Below, piece by piece: positions 16,215-24,318 of a DNA stretch of 64,000 nt. The notes below the pieces were generated by a model. That model worked only from the letters and a program-made list of their open reading frames with translations, ran no database searches and was not told where the DNA came from. Both the position numbers and the translations under genes were made by a program. Numbering within the stretch: position 1 is the first letter of the stretch; every line of letters starts with the position of its first letter. Source of the stretch: Antarcticibacterium flavum (GTDB taxonomy: Bacteria > Bacteroidota > Bacteroidia > Flavobacteriales > Flavobacteriaceae). Location of the stretch: assembly GCF_006159205.1 (NCBI RefSeq), contig NZ_CP040812.1:2542001-2606000 (forward strand). The letters are read 5' to 3'.

Positions 16215-18044
16215 ATGCATTATACCAGTCCGCACAGCTTTCATATTCCTGTTATGGGAATAGCTTTTACTATTGATTCTCCCTTTAAGGTGGCCCGTTA
16301 TGGGATCACATCTGCAATATCGATCATAGAAGATAACCTTATAGAGGTTATGAGAAAATATTATTACCAGCAAAATAATGAGCCTTATTTTCCTATAACC
16401 CCAAAGGAGGAGGACTACAGGGCAAGGAGGATCACAGATTATCTTGACCTTATGAACCGGAATGTACAGGAGCAGCTGGAAAAGTTGAAATCCTCGGCTT
16501 TCGAAATGGGATCAGACATCGCTAAATATTTCGAAATGCTGCCAGATTCCAATGCCCTTAAGCAAAAGTACAGGGAGTTCCTGCACTTAAGCGATCCTGA
16601 AGCAAAAAAGGCGCTGGAAGAGGAGTTAAGAAAAAATGTGCAACCGGGGTCTATTGAGGTGAATATCATGACCAAGGTAGATAAGAACAACCTGGATGAG
16701 GCCGGGGTTCCAAGAGAAAATGGATCTGATGCGCTGGAGGCCCTTAAAGGATACGCAAAAAGTGATCTATCCAACTCTTCGGTTGTTTTCTCAGCGGGAA
16801 TGAACCCTAGATTGTACAACTACCTCGAAAACTTCAGGGAATTTGATGCGCTTGGCTGGGGACAGTTTAAAAAGAAGATCGCCATTAAGGTGAGTGATTA
16901 TCGTTCAGCATTGATCCAGGGAAAATATTTAGCCAAAAAAGGAATATGGGTAAGCGAGTTTAGAATAGAATCCGGGCTTAATTGCGGGGGACATGCATTT
17001 GCGACCCAGGGGATTTTGATGGGGCCAATACTGGAAGAATTCCGAAGCAAAAGAGAGGAACTGGCACAGGAGCTTTTTATTTTATATAATCCAGCGATAC
17101 AGGAACGGGGGCAGGAAGGATTTGAAAATCCGCACCCTATAAAAATTACAGTTCAGGGCGGGATTGGTACTGCTGAAGAAGATAGCTTCCTTAGAAATCA
17201 TTACAGGATTGACAGTACCGGGTGGGGCACGCCTTTTCTTTTATGTCCTGAAGCTACTACGGTGGACCAAAAAACTATGGAGGTCCTGTGCAAAGCCGAA
17301 GAAAAGGATATAGTGCTAAGTAAAGCTTCCCCACTGGGCGTGCCGTTCAATTATCTCAAAGGAACTACTGCTGAAAAGGAACGACTGGACCGTATTACCC
17401 GGGGAAAACCTGGAAGCCCCTGTACAGAAAAATTTCTTGTTTCCAATACAGAATTTACCAAAGAACCCATTTGTACAGCTTCAAAAAAATATCAAAAATT
17501 AAAGCTGCAAGAGCTACAAACTGCCGATTTACAGGAAGATGTGAGGGAACAAATGATAGGGGATCTTTTAAGCAAGGAGTGCCTTTGTATAGGTTTAAGC
17601 AATGCTGCTCCCGTTGAGTACAGGGAACCGTTTCTCAAGAAACTTGATGCCGTGACCATATGCCCGGGTCCCAATATTTCTAACTTCTCAAAAATTAGCA
17701 GCCTTAATGAGATGATAGATCATATATATGGCCGCGCGGCACTGGAGCTTAAAAAGGACCGGCCGCATATGTTTGTAAGAGAACTGCAATTATATATTTC
17801 CTATTTAAAGGATGAAATGAAAAGCAGTTTTAAATCAAATGCCAGGATGCTGAAGAGCTGGAATTCCTTTTTAACCGGTCTTACAGGAGGGGTGGAGTAT
17901 TACAGGCAATTAGTAGAACAAAGTCTTATTGCCGAAAAGGAGAAATTCCTTAAAGACCTTCAGGAGGCAGAAGATGGAATAGGTGAGCTTTTCCAAAAAG
18001 TTCAGCAAATTTCTTTTGAGGAAAAAGAGAAAGCAAAAACCTAA
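16215..18044 (+). CDS. Uncharacterised Cys-rich protein, possible TIM-barrel flavin/iron-sulfur enzyme
   Basis: I do not recognise a characterised homologue. The protein is 609 residues from the ATG at 16215; an upstream in-frame ATG at 16152 would add 21 residues but sits only six bases after a terminator. The start HIPVMGIAFTIDSPFKVARYG resembles the opening strand of a barrel enzyme, and the middle contains ESGLNCGGHAF (C257) and TVQGGIGTAEEDSFLRNHY with a later STGWGTPFLLCPEAT (C344), reminiscent of phosphate-binding glycine loops in FMN-dependent barrels. A later cluster, C403, C420, C456, C458 and C483, could bind an iron-sulfur centre. The last 110 residues are helical and charged. No signal peptide or membrane segment is visible. 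It stands alone between two terminators. Confidence 0.85.
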   Translation: MHYTSPHSFHIPVMGIAFTIDSPFKVARYGITSAISIIEDNLIEVMRKYYYQQNNEPYFPITPKEEDYRARRITDYLDLMNRNVQEQLEKLKSSAFEMGSDIAKYFEMLPDSNALKQKYREFLHLSDPEAKKALEEELRKNVQPGSIEVNIMTKVDKNNLDEAGVPRENGSDALEALKGYAKSDLSNSSVVFSAGMNPRLYNYLENFREFDALGWGQFKKKIAIKVSDYRSALIQGKYLAKKGIWVSEFRIESGLNCGGHAFATQGILMGPILEEFRSKREELAQELFILYNPAIQERGQEGFENPHPIKITVQGGIGTAEEDSFLRNHYRIDSTGWGTPFLLCPEATTVDQKTMEVLCKAEEKDIVLSKASPLGVPFNYLKGTTAEKERLDRITRGKPGSPCTEKFLVSNTEFTKEPICTASKKYQKLKLQELQTADLQEDVREQMIGDLLSKECLCIGLSNAAPVEYREPFLKKLDAVTICPGPNISNFSKISSLNEMIDHIYGRAALELKKDRPHMFVRELQLYISYLKDEMKSSFKSNARMLKSWNSFLTGLTGGVEYYRQLVEQSLIAEKEKFLKDLQEAEDGIGELFQKVQQISFEEKEKAKT

Positions 18045-18067
18045 AAATCCTTTAAACTTTGAAGGTT

Positions 18068-18091
18068 ACAGGGTCTGTCCCCTGTTTTTTA
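18068..18091 (+). terminator. Intrinsic terminator after the 609-aa gene
   Basis: Stem ACAGGG/CCCTGT with a six-base loop followed by TTTTT, 23 bases after the stop codon at 18044. Confidence 0.75.
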
Positions 18092-18142
18092 TTTATTATT
18101 GCCGAAGGTTATAAATATTTCAGAAATAAATAAACAGGAATT

Positions 18143-18722
18143 ATGGTCCGGGAAATAGAGAAGCAGCAGGGAGCAGCATTTAAGCTTAAAAAAGGGCAGC
18201 GGTTAAAAGTAATTGATCCCAGGGGGAGCAGGTAAGTGATATGGTTTTGTTCAATGCCCATGATACCAGGGAGAAGATCTCCTCTGGAAAGACCCTGGAT
18301 TTTGAAGAAACCATTTTGATCACCAAAGGGCATTTTCTTTGGAGCAACCGCAGCAATAAAATGATGGAGATACTGGAGGATACCAACGGGAGGAATGATT
18401 TCTTACTGGCGCCATGCAGCCCGGAGACTTTTAAGATCATGTACAACAACTCCGGGTACCATCCAAGCTGTTTTGAAAATTTGCACACCAATTTAAAATC
18501 CTTTGGAATTGAGCCAGATGATATTCCCACAGCATTCAATATTTTTATGAATGTACAGTTTAAGGAAGACGGGAAATTAAGTGTAGATCCCCTTTAAGTA
18601 AGGCAGGGGATTATGTGTTGCTGGAAGCACAAATGGACCTTATAGTTGGCCTCACTGCCTGCTCTGCAGAGGACAGTAACAATGGCAGTTTTAAGCCTAT
18701 TCATTATGAAATTCTTGGATAG
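18143..18722 (+). pseudogene. DUF1989 (urea carboxylase-associated family) gene with two frameshifts
   Basis: Three overlapping frames together encode a normal DUF1989 protein. The first (from ATG 18143) ends LKVIDPRGS, the second (from about 18229) continues QVSDMVLFNAHDTREKISSGKT and carries APCSPETFKIMY, and the third (from about 18597 to the stop at 18722) encodes SKAGDYVLLEAQMDLIVGLTACS. Both joins need one extra base: a C near 18229 and a T in CTTTAA at 18592-18597. Members are associated with urea or guanidine carboxylases and may bind metal through conserved Cys residues; those Cys are present here. As it stands the gene cannot give a full protein. No urea carboxylase is nearby. Confidence 0.8.
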
Positions 18723-18896
18723 ATGGTCATTGGTGTCCGATGATAATAATGTGAATTTACGTTAAGTCCTGCTACATATAGTCCGGGGTCTTATCAACCT
18801 CCAAAGGAGGTGGCTGTGAATCTAATATAATTTAAAAAAATCCAGACGTTTTAGAATTAGGTAAATATCTGATTTACAAAGACATAAATTTTGGTC

Positions 18897-18940
18897 CAGG
18901 TTCTATATTCTAGCAGCGCAAGCGGTCAAGACTCTCTTAC
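18897..18940. repeat. Dispersed intergenic repeat, copy 1
   Basis: The stretch reading TCTATATTCTAGCAGCG then CAAGCGGTCAAGACTC matches, with a few substitutions and one indel, a second copy at 24176-24217. It lies in a 245-base gap between the DUF1989 remnant and the next minus-strand gene, which otherwise holds nothing recognisable. Confidence 0.55.
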
Positions 18941-18967
18941 CGGACAACAATGAATAGAATGTTTAGC

Positions 18968-19486
18968 CTAACTTCTTAGCCGTAGCTTCTCCAGCTCATA
19001 TGAAAGAGAATCAATAGTATTTTGCTTAAGGTGCAACTGCTTTTCCATATCCTCATAGATCTTTAAACTGTTTCGATCGAAATTTCCTGTATCAGCCAGG
19101 GGAGTTGTGCTGGTAGTGCCAGCTATAAAGCTTAAGATACAAATGGAAGAAAGGATCATCCAGAACCTGAAGCTTCCAAAGAACAGTTCGAGCTTGCTGC
19201 CGGTATTCTCTGTTCCCATGACCTCTATTTCCTCAATGTAATTATTTAGAAAACGTTCAGCTTTCTCCTTGCGGGCAGCGATCCTTTTTTGGGCAGGAAG
19301 GTCTTCAAAATACCCGGGGTTGTTCTCTATTTGTTCCAGCTGCCCGATCTTTTTATCGGCCGAAAGTGGAAAAACTCTTAAGAGAACAGTGGTAGTAGAA
19401 ATAAGCCATTCATCTCGTTTTATATCTTCATTATGGATGTTCTGTAATTGTGTGCGTAATAAACGTATTGCGGTGTGTTTTTTCAT
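18968..19486 (-). CDS. Single-pass membrane protein of unknown function
   Basis: A 172-residue protein with no recognised domain. The first 95 residues are predicted mostly helical and charged, one membrane helix spans about residues 107-125, and the last 30 residues (EKQLHLKQNTIDSLSYELEK region) have heptad-like spacing suggesting a short coiled coil. The shape, cytosolic helical part plus one membrane segment plus outside coiled coil, is like proteins that partner anti-sigma factors, but no sigma factor is adjacent, so this is only a description. It starts with ATG at 19486. Confidence 0.7.
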   Translation of the reverse strand: MKKHTAIRLLRTQLQNIHNEDIKRDEWLISTTTVLLRVFPLSADKKIGQLEQIENNPGYFEDLPAQKRIAARKEKAERFLNNYIEEIEVMGTENTGSKLELFFGSFRFWMILSSICILSFIAGTTSTTPLADTGNFDRNSLKIYEDMEKQLHLKQNTIDSLSYELEKLRLRS

Positions 19487-19742
19487 AGTAGGGGATGAAG
19501 GAGCAAATATTGATAGCAGCTGTGATATAGGTTGTTCCCGAGCTAAAGTTATTAATTATTCCAACAAATCATAATTATATGTTAATAGAAATTTTCTGAG
19601 TTGCTCATGATATTTTGTACTGGAAAATACTTTTTTAGAGGTGTTTTATTTTCTAATCCCTTAATTATCTTTTTGTTAACAGCGATATCCTTATCTTTTT
19701 GGTAGCTTCTGGGAGAAATTAATCATTATTAAATTAGAGGGT

Positions 19743-20518
19743 ATGGGAAGACTTGAAGGCAAGATCGCTTTGATTACGGGGTCAGATTCGGGTATTGGAA
19801 AAGCTACAGCAATTGAATTTGCTAAAGAAGGAGCAAATGTGGTGATCACCTACCACACCGATGAGGATGGTGGGAAGGAAACCCTTAAGGAAGTTGAAAA
19901 TGCAGGGGGAAGGGGTTATTGGTCAAGGTGGATGTGAGTAAGGAAGAGGAGGTCGAAAAAATGTTTGATAGAGCCCTGGAGGAGTTTGGAACAGTGGATA
20001 TTCTAATGAATAATGCGGCAATTAACGGACAGGGAATTCCCATAGCCGACCTGTCTACCGAAAAATGGGACCGGGCTATTAAAACAAATCTGTATGGTTA
20101 TTTCTTTTGTATTAGAAGGTTTATAAACTTACGCAGGAAAAATGGAAGGAAAGGAAAGATTATAAACGTGTCCTCTGTACACGAGGAGATCCCTGCACCC
20201 GGTACCGGAGATTACTGTAGTTCAAAGGGCGCTGTAAAAATGCTCACCCGTACCCTGGCGCTGGAACTTGCAGAAGAGGGAATTAATGTCAATAATATAG
20301 CGCCGGGAATGATCCTTACACCCATTAACCAGGAAGCAAAGGATGATAAAGAGGCAAGAGAGGAAAAAACAGATAACATCCCTATGAAAAGAGCCGGAAA
20401 GCCCGGGGAAATTGCCAGGCTGGCGGTTTTCCTGGCATCGGCAGATTCAGATTATGTCACAGGGTCCACCTATGTTATGGATGGAGGGCTTACCCAGTAT
20501 ATGGGACAAGGCGCCTGA
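19743..20518 (+). pseudogene. SDR family oxidoreductase (glucose 1-dehydrogenase-like), frameshifted
   Basis: The N-terminal part (19743-19937) has the cofactor loop [10 protein letters not shown] and the C-terminal part (from about 19920 to 20518) resumes with [19 protein letters not shown], the catalytic Ser in NVSSVH, YCSSK and the closing MDGGL. One missing base near 19919-19921, in TTATTGGTC, explains the break; adding a T would give about 258 residues, normal for the family. The C-terminal frame has its own ATG-less start, so it is not expected to be an independent gene. It resembles the intact SDR at 12971 but lacks the N-terminal extension. Substrate unknown. Confidence 0.85.
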
Positions 20519-20572
20519 TGAGAAAAATCCCGCTGAAAGAGTTGCGGCTATAACCTCAAAATATCAACCTTA

Positions 20573-21031
20573 ATGAAAATCGTGGTTATAGCCCTTCTGT
20601 TCCCTATGATCTTAATTTCCCAGTCCAATCAATACCTTTTCCTGCAAACTGAAATTGATGCCAGGAATATGATCTTTGGGGGGACGGTGAATGAAAGGGG
20701 GTATAACGGTGTCTTCAAGGCAGGATTTTCTGCTCAGTGGTTTCGGGCAGATGTTTTTTATGAAACTTTTGCAGTCCTGGATTACCAGACCGGGGGATTA
20801 AATCTTACTTATATCCTTCGATATGATAATCCCTTTAAGATGGGGCTGGGAGTGCAAATGGGGCTTATAAACAAACCCAGGAAGTTGACTCCCTCTGTAG
20901 GCCTTAACGGCATAGTGGAGTATCATATTCCTCCATTCTTTATTTCAGCCCGGCTGGAACGTAAAGTGAGAACAGACTGGGATATCATTGTCAACTCCGG
21001 ATTCGTAGGAGTGGGATATCGCCTTAATTAA
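20573..21031 (+). CDS. Small exported beta-rich (outer-membrane-barrel-like) protein
   Basis: A 152-residue protein with an N-terminal signal-like segment (MKIVVIALLFPMILIS) and a body of alternating hydrophobic and polar residues, with aromatic residues and glycines at turn positions, ending in GFVGVGYRLN. The final aromatic/asparagine and beta pattern fit a small eight-stranded outer-membrane barrel. No specific family was recognised. It lies 54 bp after the broken SDR and 71 bp before a lipoprotein gene on the same strand. Confidence 0.72.
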   Translation: MKIVVIALLFPMILISQSNQYLFLQTEIDARNMIFGGTVNERGYNGVFKAGFSAQWFRADVFYETFAVLDYQTGGLNLTYILRYDNPFKMGLGVQMGLINKPRKLTPSVGLNGIVEYHIPPFFISARLERKVRTDWDIIVNSGFVGVGYRLN

Positions 21032-21102
21032 TCCTCCCTATTCTTATCCCCCCTCGTTAAATTGAAAATATTAGATTAAGTATAACCTTAAATTATCAAA
21101 TT

Positions 21103-21528
21103 ATGAAAAAGTTATTTCTTTTTGCCGGGATAGTTTTACTGGCAGCAGGGTTTGCAAGTTGTAGCAGCGATGATGACAATGAAATGCCAGAGGAAAGGAT
21201 CCTGGGCATCTGGAATATTGACAGGTTGCTTATCGATGAGAATTTTGTAGAGCTTAATGAATGCGAACGCAGGTCTACCATCCAGTTTTTTGCGGGGGGC
21301 GATTTTACGGAAACCATCTATGACGGAGAGAATCCCGCCTCCTGTAGAAATTTTACCATTGATGGCAATTGGAGGAGATTGGCCAATGGCGGGTATGAAC
21401 TTGAGTATCCCGAAGAGGAATTTACGGTCAATGCAACTATTGCAAGCTCAGAACTAACGATGCAATATACCCTCGATGATGAGGATGAGGGAGAGCAGGA
21501 ATATGTACGTATCTATAGAAAGAATTGA
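21103..21528 (+). CDS. Lipocalin-like lipoprotein
   Basis: The 141-residue protein has a lipoprotein signal with lipobox AGFASC (Cys20) followed by SSDDDN, an acidic sequence typical of surface export in Bacteroidota. The mature part starts with the lipocalin-like pattern ILGIWNIDRLLID and runs through repeated beta strands (TIQFFAGGDFTETIYDG, GNWRRLANGGYEL, ELTMQYTL) as in the lipocalin-like domain PF13648. Function unknown; members are often small ligand-binding or stress-related surface proteins. A long stem-loop and a terminator follow the stop codon. Confidence 0.83.
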   Translation: MKKLFLFAGIVLLAAGFASCSSDDDNEMPEERILGIWNIDRLLIDENFVELNECERRSTIQFFAGGDFTETIYDGENPASCRNFTIDGNWRRLANGGYELEYPEEEFTVNATIASSELTMQYTLDDEDEGEQEYVRIYRKN

Positions 21529-21545
21529 CCCTGGGGGAAGATAAA

Positions 21546-21589
21546 AGATGATCAAAAAGAAGTGGTAGGGACTTCTAATTTGATCATCT
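21546..21589 (+). repeat. Long stem-loop in the 3' region of the lipocalin gene
   Basis: AGATGATCAAA (21546-21556) pairs perfectly with TTTGATCATCT (21579-21589), and an inner AGAAGT/ACTTCT extends the stem around a GGTAGGG loop, with two unpaired A on one side. It lies between the stop codon at 21528 and the terminator at 21613. It could be an mRNA-stabilising hairpin or a protein-binding palindrome. Confidence 0.65.
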
Positions 21590-21612
21590 ATAGTGGAAAT
21601 GAATTTCTCACT

Positions 21613-21649
21613 GCCGCAGGAATATGAAGTCCTGCGGCTCTTTTTTTTA
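21613..21649 (+). terminator. Intrinsic terminator of the lipocalin-like gene
   Basis: Perfect stem GCCGCAGGA/TCCTGCGGC with an eight-base loop followed by a T-rich run on the plus strand. Confidence 0.88.
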
Positions 21650-21707
21650 TACCCAACTTATATAACTTTCAAATGAAATATTAGTCGGGATTGGGAGGCT
21701 TTTTTAA

Positions 21708-21851
21708 TTAGTAAACAAGCACATTAACAAAGGCACTCGCTACCGCCAACATTATAAATGCGAACACCAGTGCAAATAAAACTTTAAGGAAAATATGCAG
21801 TCCTCTCGTGGCTTCTTTGTAGTTGTCTACAAACATATTAATAGCTTCCAT
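21708..21851 (-). CDS. 47-residue single-pass membrane protein
   Basis: A short frame from ATG at 21851 to TAA at 21708 encodes a 47-residue protein with an amphipathic start (MEAINMFVDNYKEATRGL) and one hydrophobic helix (about residues 20-45) ending VLVY. Codon use is like neighbouring genes and nothing else explains the stretch. Similar small proteins with this layout occur in Flavobacteria as I recall, but no function is known. It is convergent with the lipocalin gene. It could still be chance, because it is short. Confidence 0.6.
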   Translation of the reverse strand: MEAINMFVDNYKEATRGLHIFLKVLFALVFAFIMLAVASAFVNVLVY

Positions 21852-22136
21852 ATGAATAATTGTTAGGGTTAATTATCTGAATGGTATTAAGTTAAGAAGT
21901 TTCTGCTCCTCCGGGAAAAATACTCGTTAAAGGGAATATATATTAGTTGAAATGCAAGGCCCCCAGCCCCGAAGGGGGAGTTATTGTTGTGAAGTAAAAA
22001 AGGAGTTTAGCCTGGCGTGTTTTTGCACTTAGAAAAGGAATTAGTGAAAGCCAGACCTTAATAAAAAAATTCTGTAGATCTGATATGAGGCCAATTCTAA
22101 CAATCCATCTGTTTTTGCTCAATTTCACTTTTGTCC

Positions 22137-22170
22137 ATAAAAAAAAGCCTTCTGTTTCCAGAAGGCTTTT
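22137..22170 (-). terminator. Intrinsic terminator of tRNA-Leu
   Basis: Twelve-base-pair stem AAAAGCCTTCTG/CAGAAGGCTTTT with a four-base loop and, on the minus strand, a following T run. It lies eight bases downstream of the tRNA. Confidence 0.85.
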
Positions 22171-22177
22171 CTTGCTG

Positions 22178-22259
22178 TGCGGGCGGGGAGACTCGAACTC
22201 CCACACCTTGCGGCACTAGATCCTAAGTCTAGCGTGTCTACCAATTCCACCACGCCCGC
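22178..22259 (-). tRNA. tRNA-Leu (anticodon TAG)
   Basis: The 82-base gene on the minus strand folds into a cloverleaf: acceptor stem GCGGGCG/CGCCCGC, D-arm region with TGGTAGACACG, anticodon stem CTAGA/TCTAG with loop CTTAGGA (anticodon TAG), a long variable arm typical of class II tRNA (TGCCGCAAGGTG), and a T-arm with GTTCGAGTC. The long variable arm and anticodon both point to leucine. CCA is not encoded. Confidence 0.95.
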
Positions 22260-22419
22260 ATTTAAATTTTACAACACTTAGGACTCATTGTAAAACTGCT
22301 TACCTTGATAAGCGGCTGCAAATATACAATCATTTTTCAATTTTCAAATAACAGAGAGAAAATTTATTTCAAAACTTTTACTTTTTTTGAAAGCTTGATC
22401 ATTTGATTAAAACTTGCAA

Positions 22420-22580
22420 AAATTCTAAGCACTAAATTCCAAATTCCAAGCACCAAATTCCAAACACCAACGACTAAATTTCAAACATCAATTTATTTTT
22501 GCCTATACTTACAACACACAGCCCACTCAATTCTCAATACTCACTTCTCACTACTAAATTCTAAATACTCAATTCTCATT
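22420..22580. repeat. Guanine-poor degenerate repeat in a 354-base gap
   Basis: Between tRNA-Leu and the M20 peptidase gene (22260-22613) the plus strand shows repeated variants of AAATTCCAAGCACC and, from about 22525, of ACTCAATTCTCAATACTCA. G is almost absent on this strand. No gene is seen in it. The units are degenerate and not regularly spaced, so it is not a CRISPR array. Confidence 0.65.
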
Positions 22581-22613
22581 TTCTTACCTTTACGTTAAAT
22601 CAAAATTTAAAGA

Positions 22614-24008
22614 ATGAGTGACATAAAAAAATACGTTGAGGAACATAAAGACCGGTTTATACAGGAACTGGTTGATCTATTAAAAATTCCAAGCATAAGT
22701 GCAGATTCTGCCTATAAGCAGGATGTACTAAAAACTGCCGATGCCGTTAAAGAAAAGCTTCAGGAAGCGGGTTGTGACCATACCGAAATATGTGAAACTC
22801 CCGGATATCCTATTGTTTACGGTGAGAAGATCATTGATAAAAATCTACCTACTGTTTTGGTATATGGACATTATGACGTGCAACCACCAGATCCTTTGGA
22901 TCTGTGGGAGAGTCCGCCATTTGAGCCTGTGATCAAGGAAACGAAACTGCACCCCCAGGGTGCCATTTTTGCCCGCGGTGCCTGTGATGATAAAGGCCAG
23001 ATGTATATGCACGTAAAGGCACTGGAATATATGACCCGGAATAATGAGCTTCCCTGTAATGTGAAGTTTATGATCGAAGGGGAAGAGGAAGTGGGAAGTG
23101 CCAACCTTGGCTGGTTTATAGAACGAAATCAGGATAAACTTTCCAATGATGTGATCCTTATTAGTGATACCGGAATGATCTCTAAAGATGTTCCTTCTGT
23201 TACCACAGGATTGCGCGGACTCAGCTATATGGAAGTAGAAGTTACAGGTCCAAATCGCGATCTCCATAGCGGATTGTATGGCGGAGCGGTGGCAAACCCA
23301 ATAAATATCCTCGCAAAGATGATCGCATCCCTGCAGGATGAGAACAACCATATTACCATTCCCGGTTTTTACGACAGGGTAGAGGAGCTTACAGATGAGG
23401 AAAGGGAGAAAATGGCAGAGGCTCCATTTGACCTGGAGGAGTATAAAGAGAAACTGGATATTGGAGATGTGCATGGGGAGAAAGGTTATTCTACACTTGA
23501 GAGGGCATCTATAAGGCCAACTCTGGATGTAAACGGAATTTGGGGTGGCTACACAGGAGAGGGAGCCAAAACAGTATTGCCTTCCAAAGCTTATGCAAAA
23601 ATTTCCATGAGGCTGGTGCCAAACCAGGACTGGAAGGAGATAAGCGAACTCTTTAAAAAGCATTTTGAAAGTATAGCTCCAAAAAGTGTGAAAGTGAAGG
23701 TAAATACCCACCACGGCGGGCAGGGTTATGTAACCCCTATTGACACCCTGGAATACCAGGCTGCGAATGATGCCTATGCTGAGGCATTTGGAAAGGAACC
23801 AATCCCGCAGCGAAGCGGAGGAAGTATTCCAATTGTTTCCCTTTTTGAAAAGGAACTTAAAAGTAAAACGATCCTTATGGGCTTTGGACTGGATACAGAT
23901 GCTATCCACTCTCCAAACGAACATTTCGGGGTGTGGAATTACTTAAAAGGAATTGAAACCATTCCCTTGTTCTTTAAACATTTTACGAAATTGAAGAGCG
24001 AGGAATAA
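22614..24008 (+). CDS. M20/M25/M40 family dipeptidase (carnosine dipeptidase-like)
   Basis: A 464-residue cytosolic zinc dipeptidase. The metal-binding set is visible: H86 and D88 in YGHYDVQP, the Asp pair D125/D126 in GACDDKG, the Glu pair in IEGEEEVGS (about E157/E158), D in ISDTGM and a C-terminal His in IHSPNEHF. The insertion of the dimerisation (lid) domain is in the expected middle region, and length matches the CNDP-like group. It hydrolyses short peptides, probably dipeptides; specificity cannot be read. It is transcribed alone, with a terminator about 110 bases after the stop. Confidence 0.92.
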   Translation: MSDIKKYVEEHKDRFIQELVDLLKIPSISADSAYKQDVLKTADAVKEKLQEAGCDHTEICETPGYPIVYGEKIIDKNLPTVLVYGHYDVQPPDPLDLWESPPFEPVIKETKLHPQGAIFARGACDDKGQMYMHVKALEYMTRNNELPCNVKFMIEGEEEVGSANLGWFIERNQDKLSNDVILISDTGMISKDVPSVTTGLRGLSYMEVEVTGPNRDLHSGLYGGAVANPINILAKMIASLQDENNHITIPGFYDRVEELTDEEREKMAEAPFDLEEYKEKLDIGDVHGEKGYSTLERASIRPTLDVNGIWGGYTGEGAKTVLPSKAYAKISMRLVPNQDWKEISELFKKHFESIAPKSVKVKVNTHHGGQGYVTPIDTLEYQAANDAYAEAFGKEPIPQRSGGSIPIVSLFEKELKSKTILMGFGLDTDAIHSPNEHFGVWNYLKGIETIPLFFKHFTKLKSEE

Positions 24009-24116
24009 AGAAGTGAAAATAAAAGTATTTAAAATTCAGGAGATAGAAATCCCTCGGATTTCTAAAAAGACCTGTGCTTTATAAGTTATTTCTAAAAAAT
24101 AGATTTTAAGAATTAA

Positions 24117-24146
24117 AAACCTCACGCCTGACTGTGGGGTTTTTTA
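24117..24146 (+). terminator. Intrinsic terminator after M20 dipeptidase
   Basis: Stem AAACCTCAC/GTGGGGTTT (with one T-G pair) and an eight-base loop followed by a T run. This belongs to a 310-base gap that otherwise holds only the repeat at 24176. Confidence 0.75.
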
Positions 24147-24175
24147 TTTTATAAAAGCATAGAAAATTTAGTTCA

Positions 24176-24224
24176 GACTCTAGATTCCAGAAGCGAAGCG
24201 GTCCTGACTCTTGTCTCAAATCTC
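24176..24224. repeat. Dispersed intergenic repeat, copy 2
   Basis: GACTCTAGATTCCAG followed by AAGCGAAGCGGTCCTGACTC is related to copy 1 at 18897-18940. It continues into TTGTCTC, the same heptamer that is tandemly repeated at 12041-12110, and then AAATCTC. It sits between a terminator and the 3' end of phnA. Confidence 0.55.
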
Positions 24225-24318
24225 AATATTTAGAACAAATCAAAAAAGGTTTCCCGCAGTTTAACGGAGTGGCACAAAACTGGATTTGTGGAGCGTCCGG
24301 GACAACTACGGGAGAATA

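Noticed and set aside
15705-18597. Programmed -1 frameshifting at the two CTTTAA sites
   Set aside because: Neither site has a slippery heptamer of the X-XXY-YYZ type or a clear downstream pseudoknot, and other breaks in the window lack this context; a lost base is simpler.
22420-22580. CRISPR array
   Set aside because: The repeated units are short, degenerate and without regular spacers; no cas genes are near.
22845-23924. A 359-codon open frame antisense to the M20 dipeptidase
   Set aside because: It is the shadow of a well-supported gene, rich in Cys, Trp and His with no recognisable domain.
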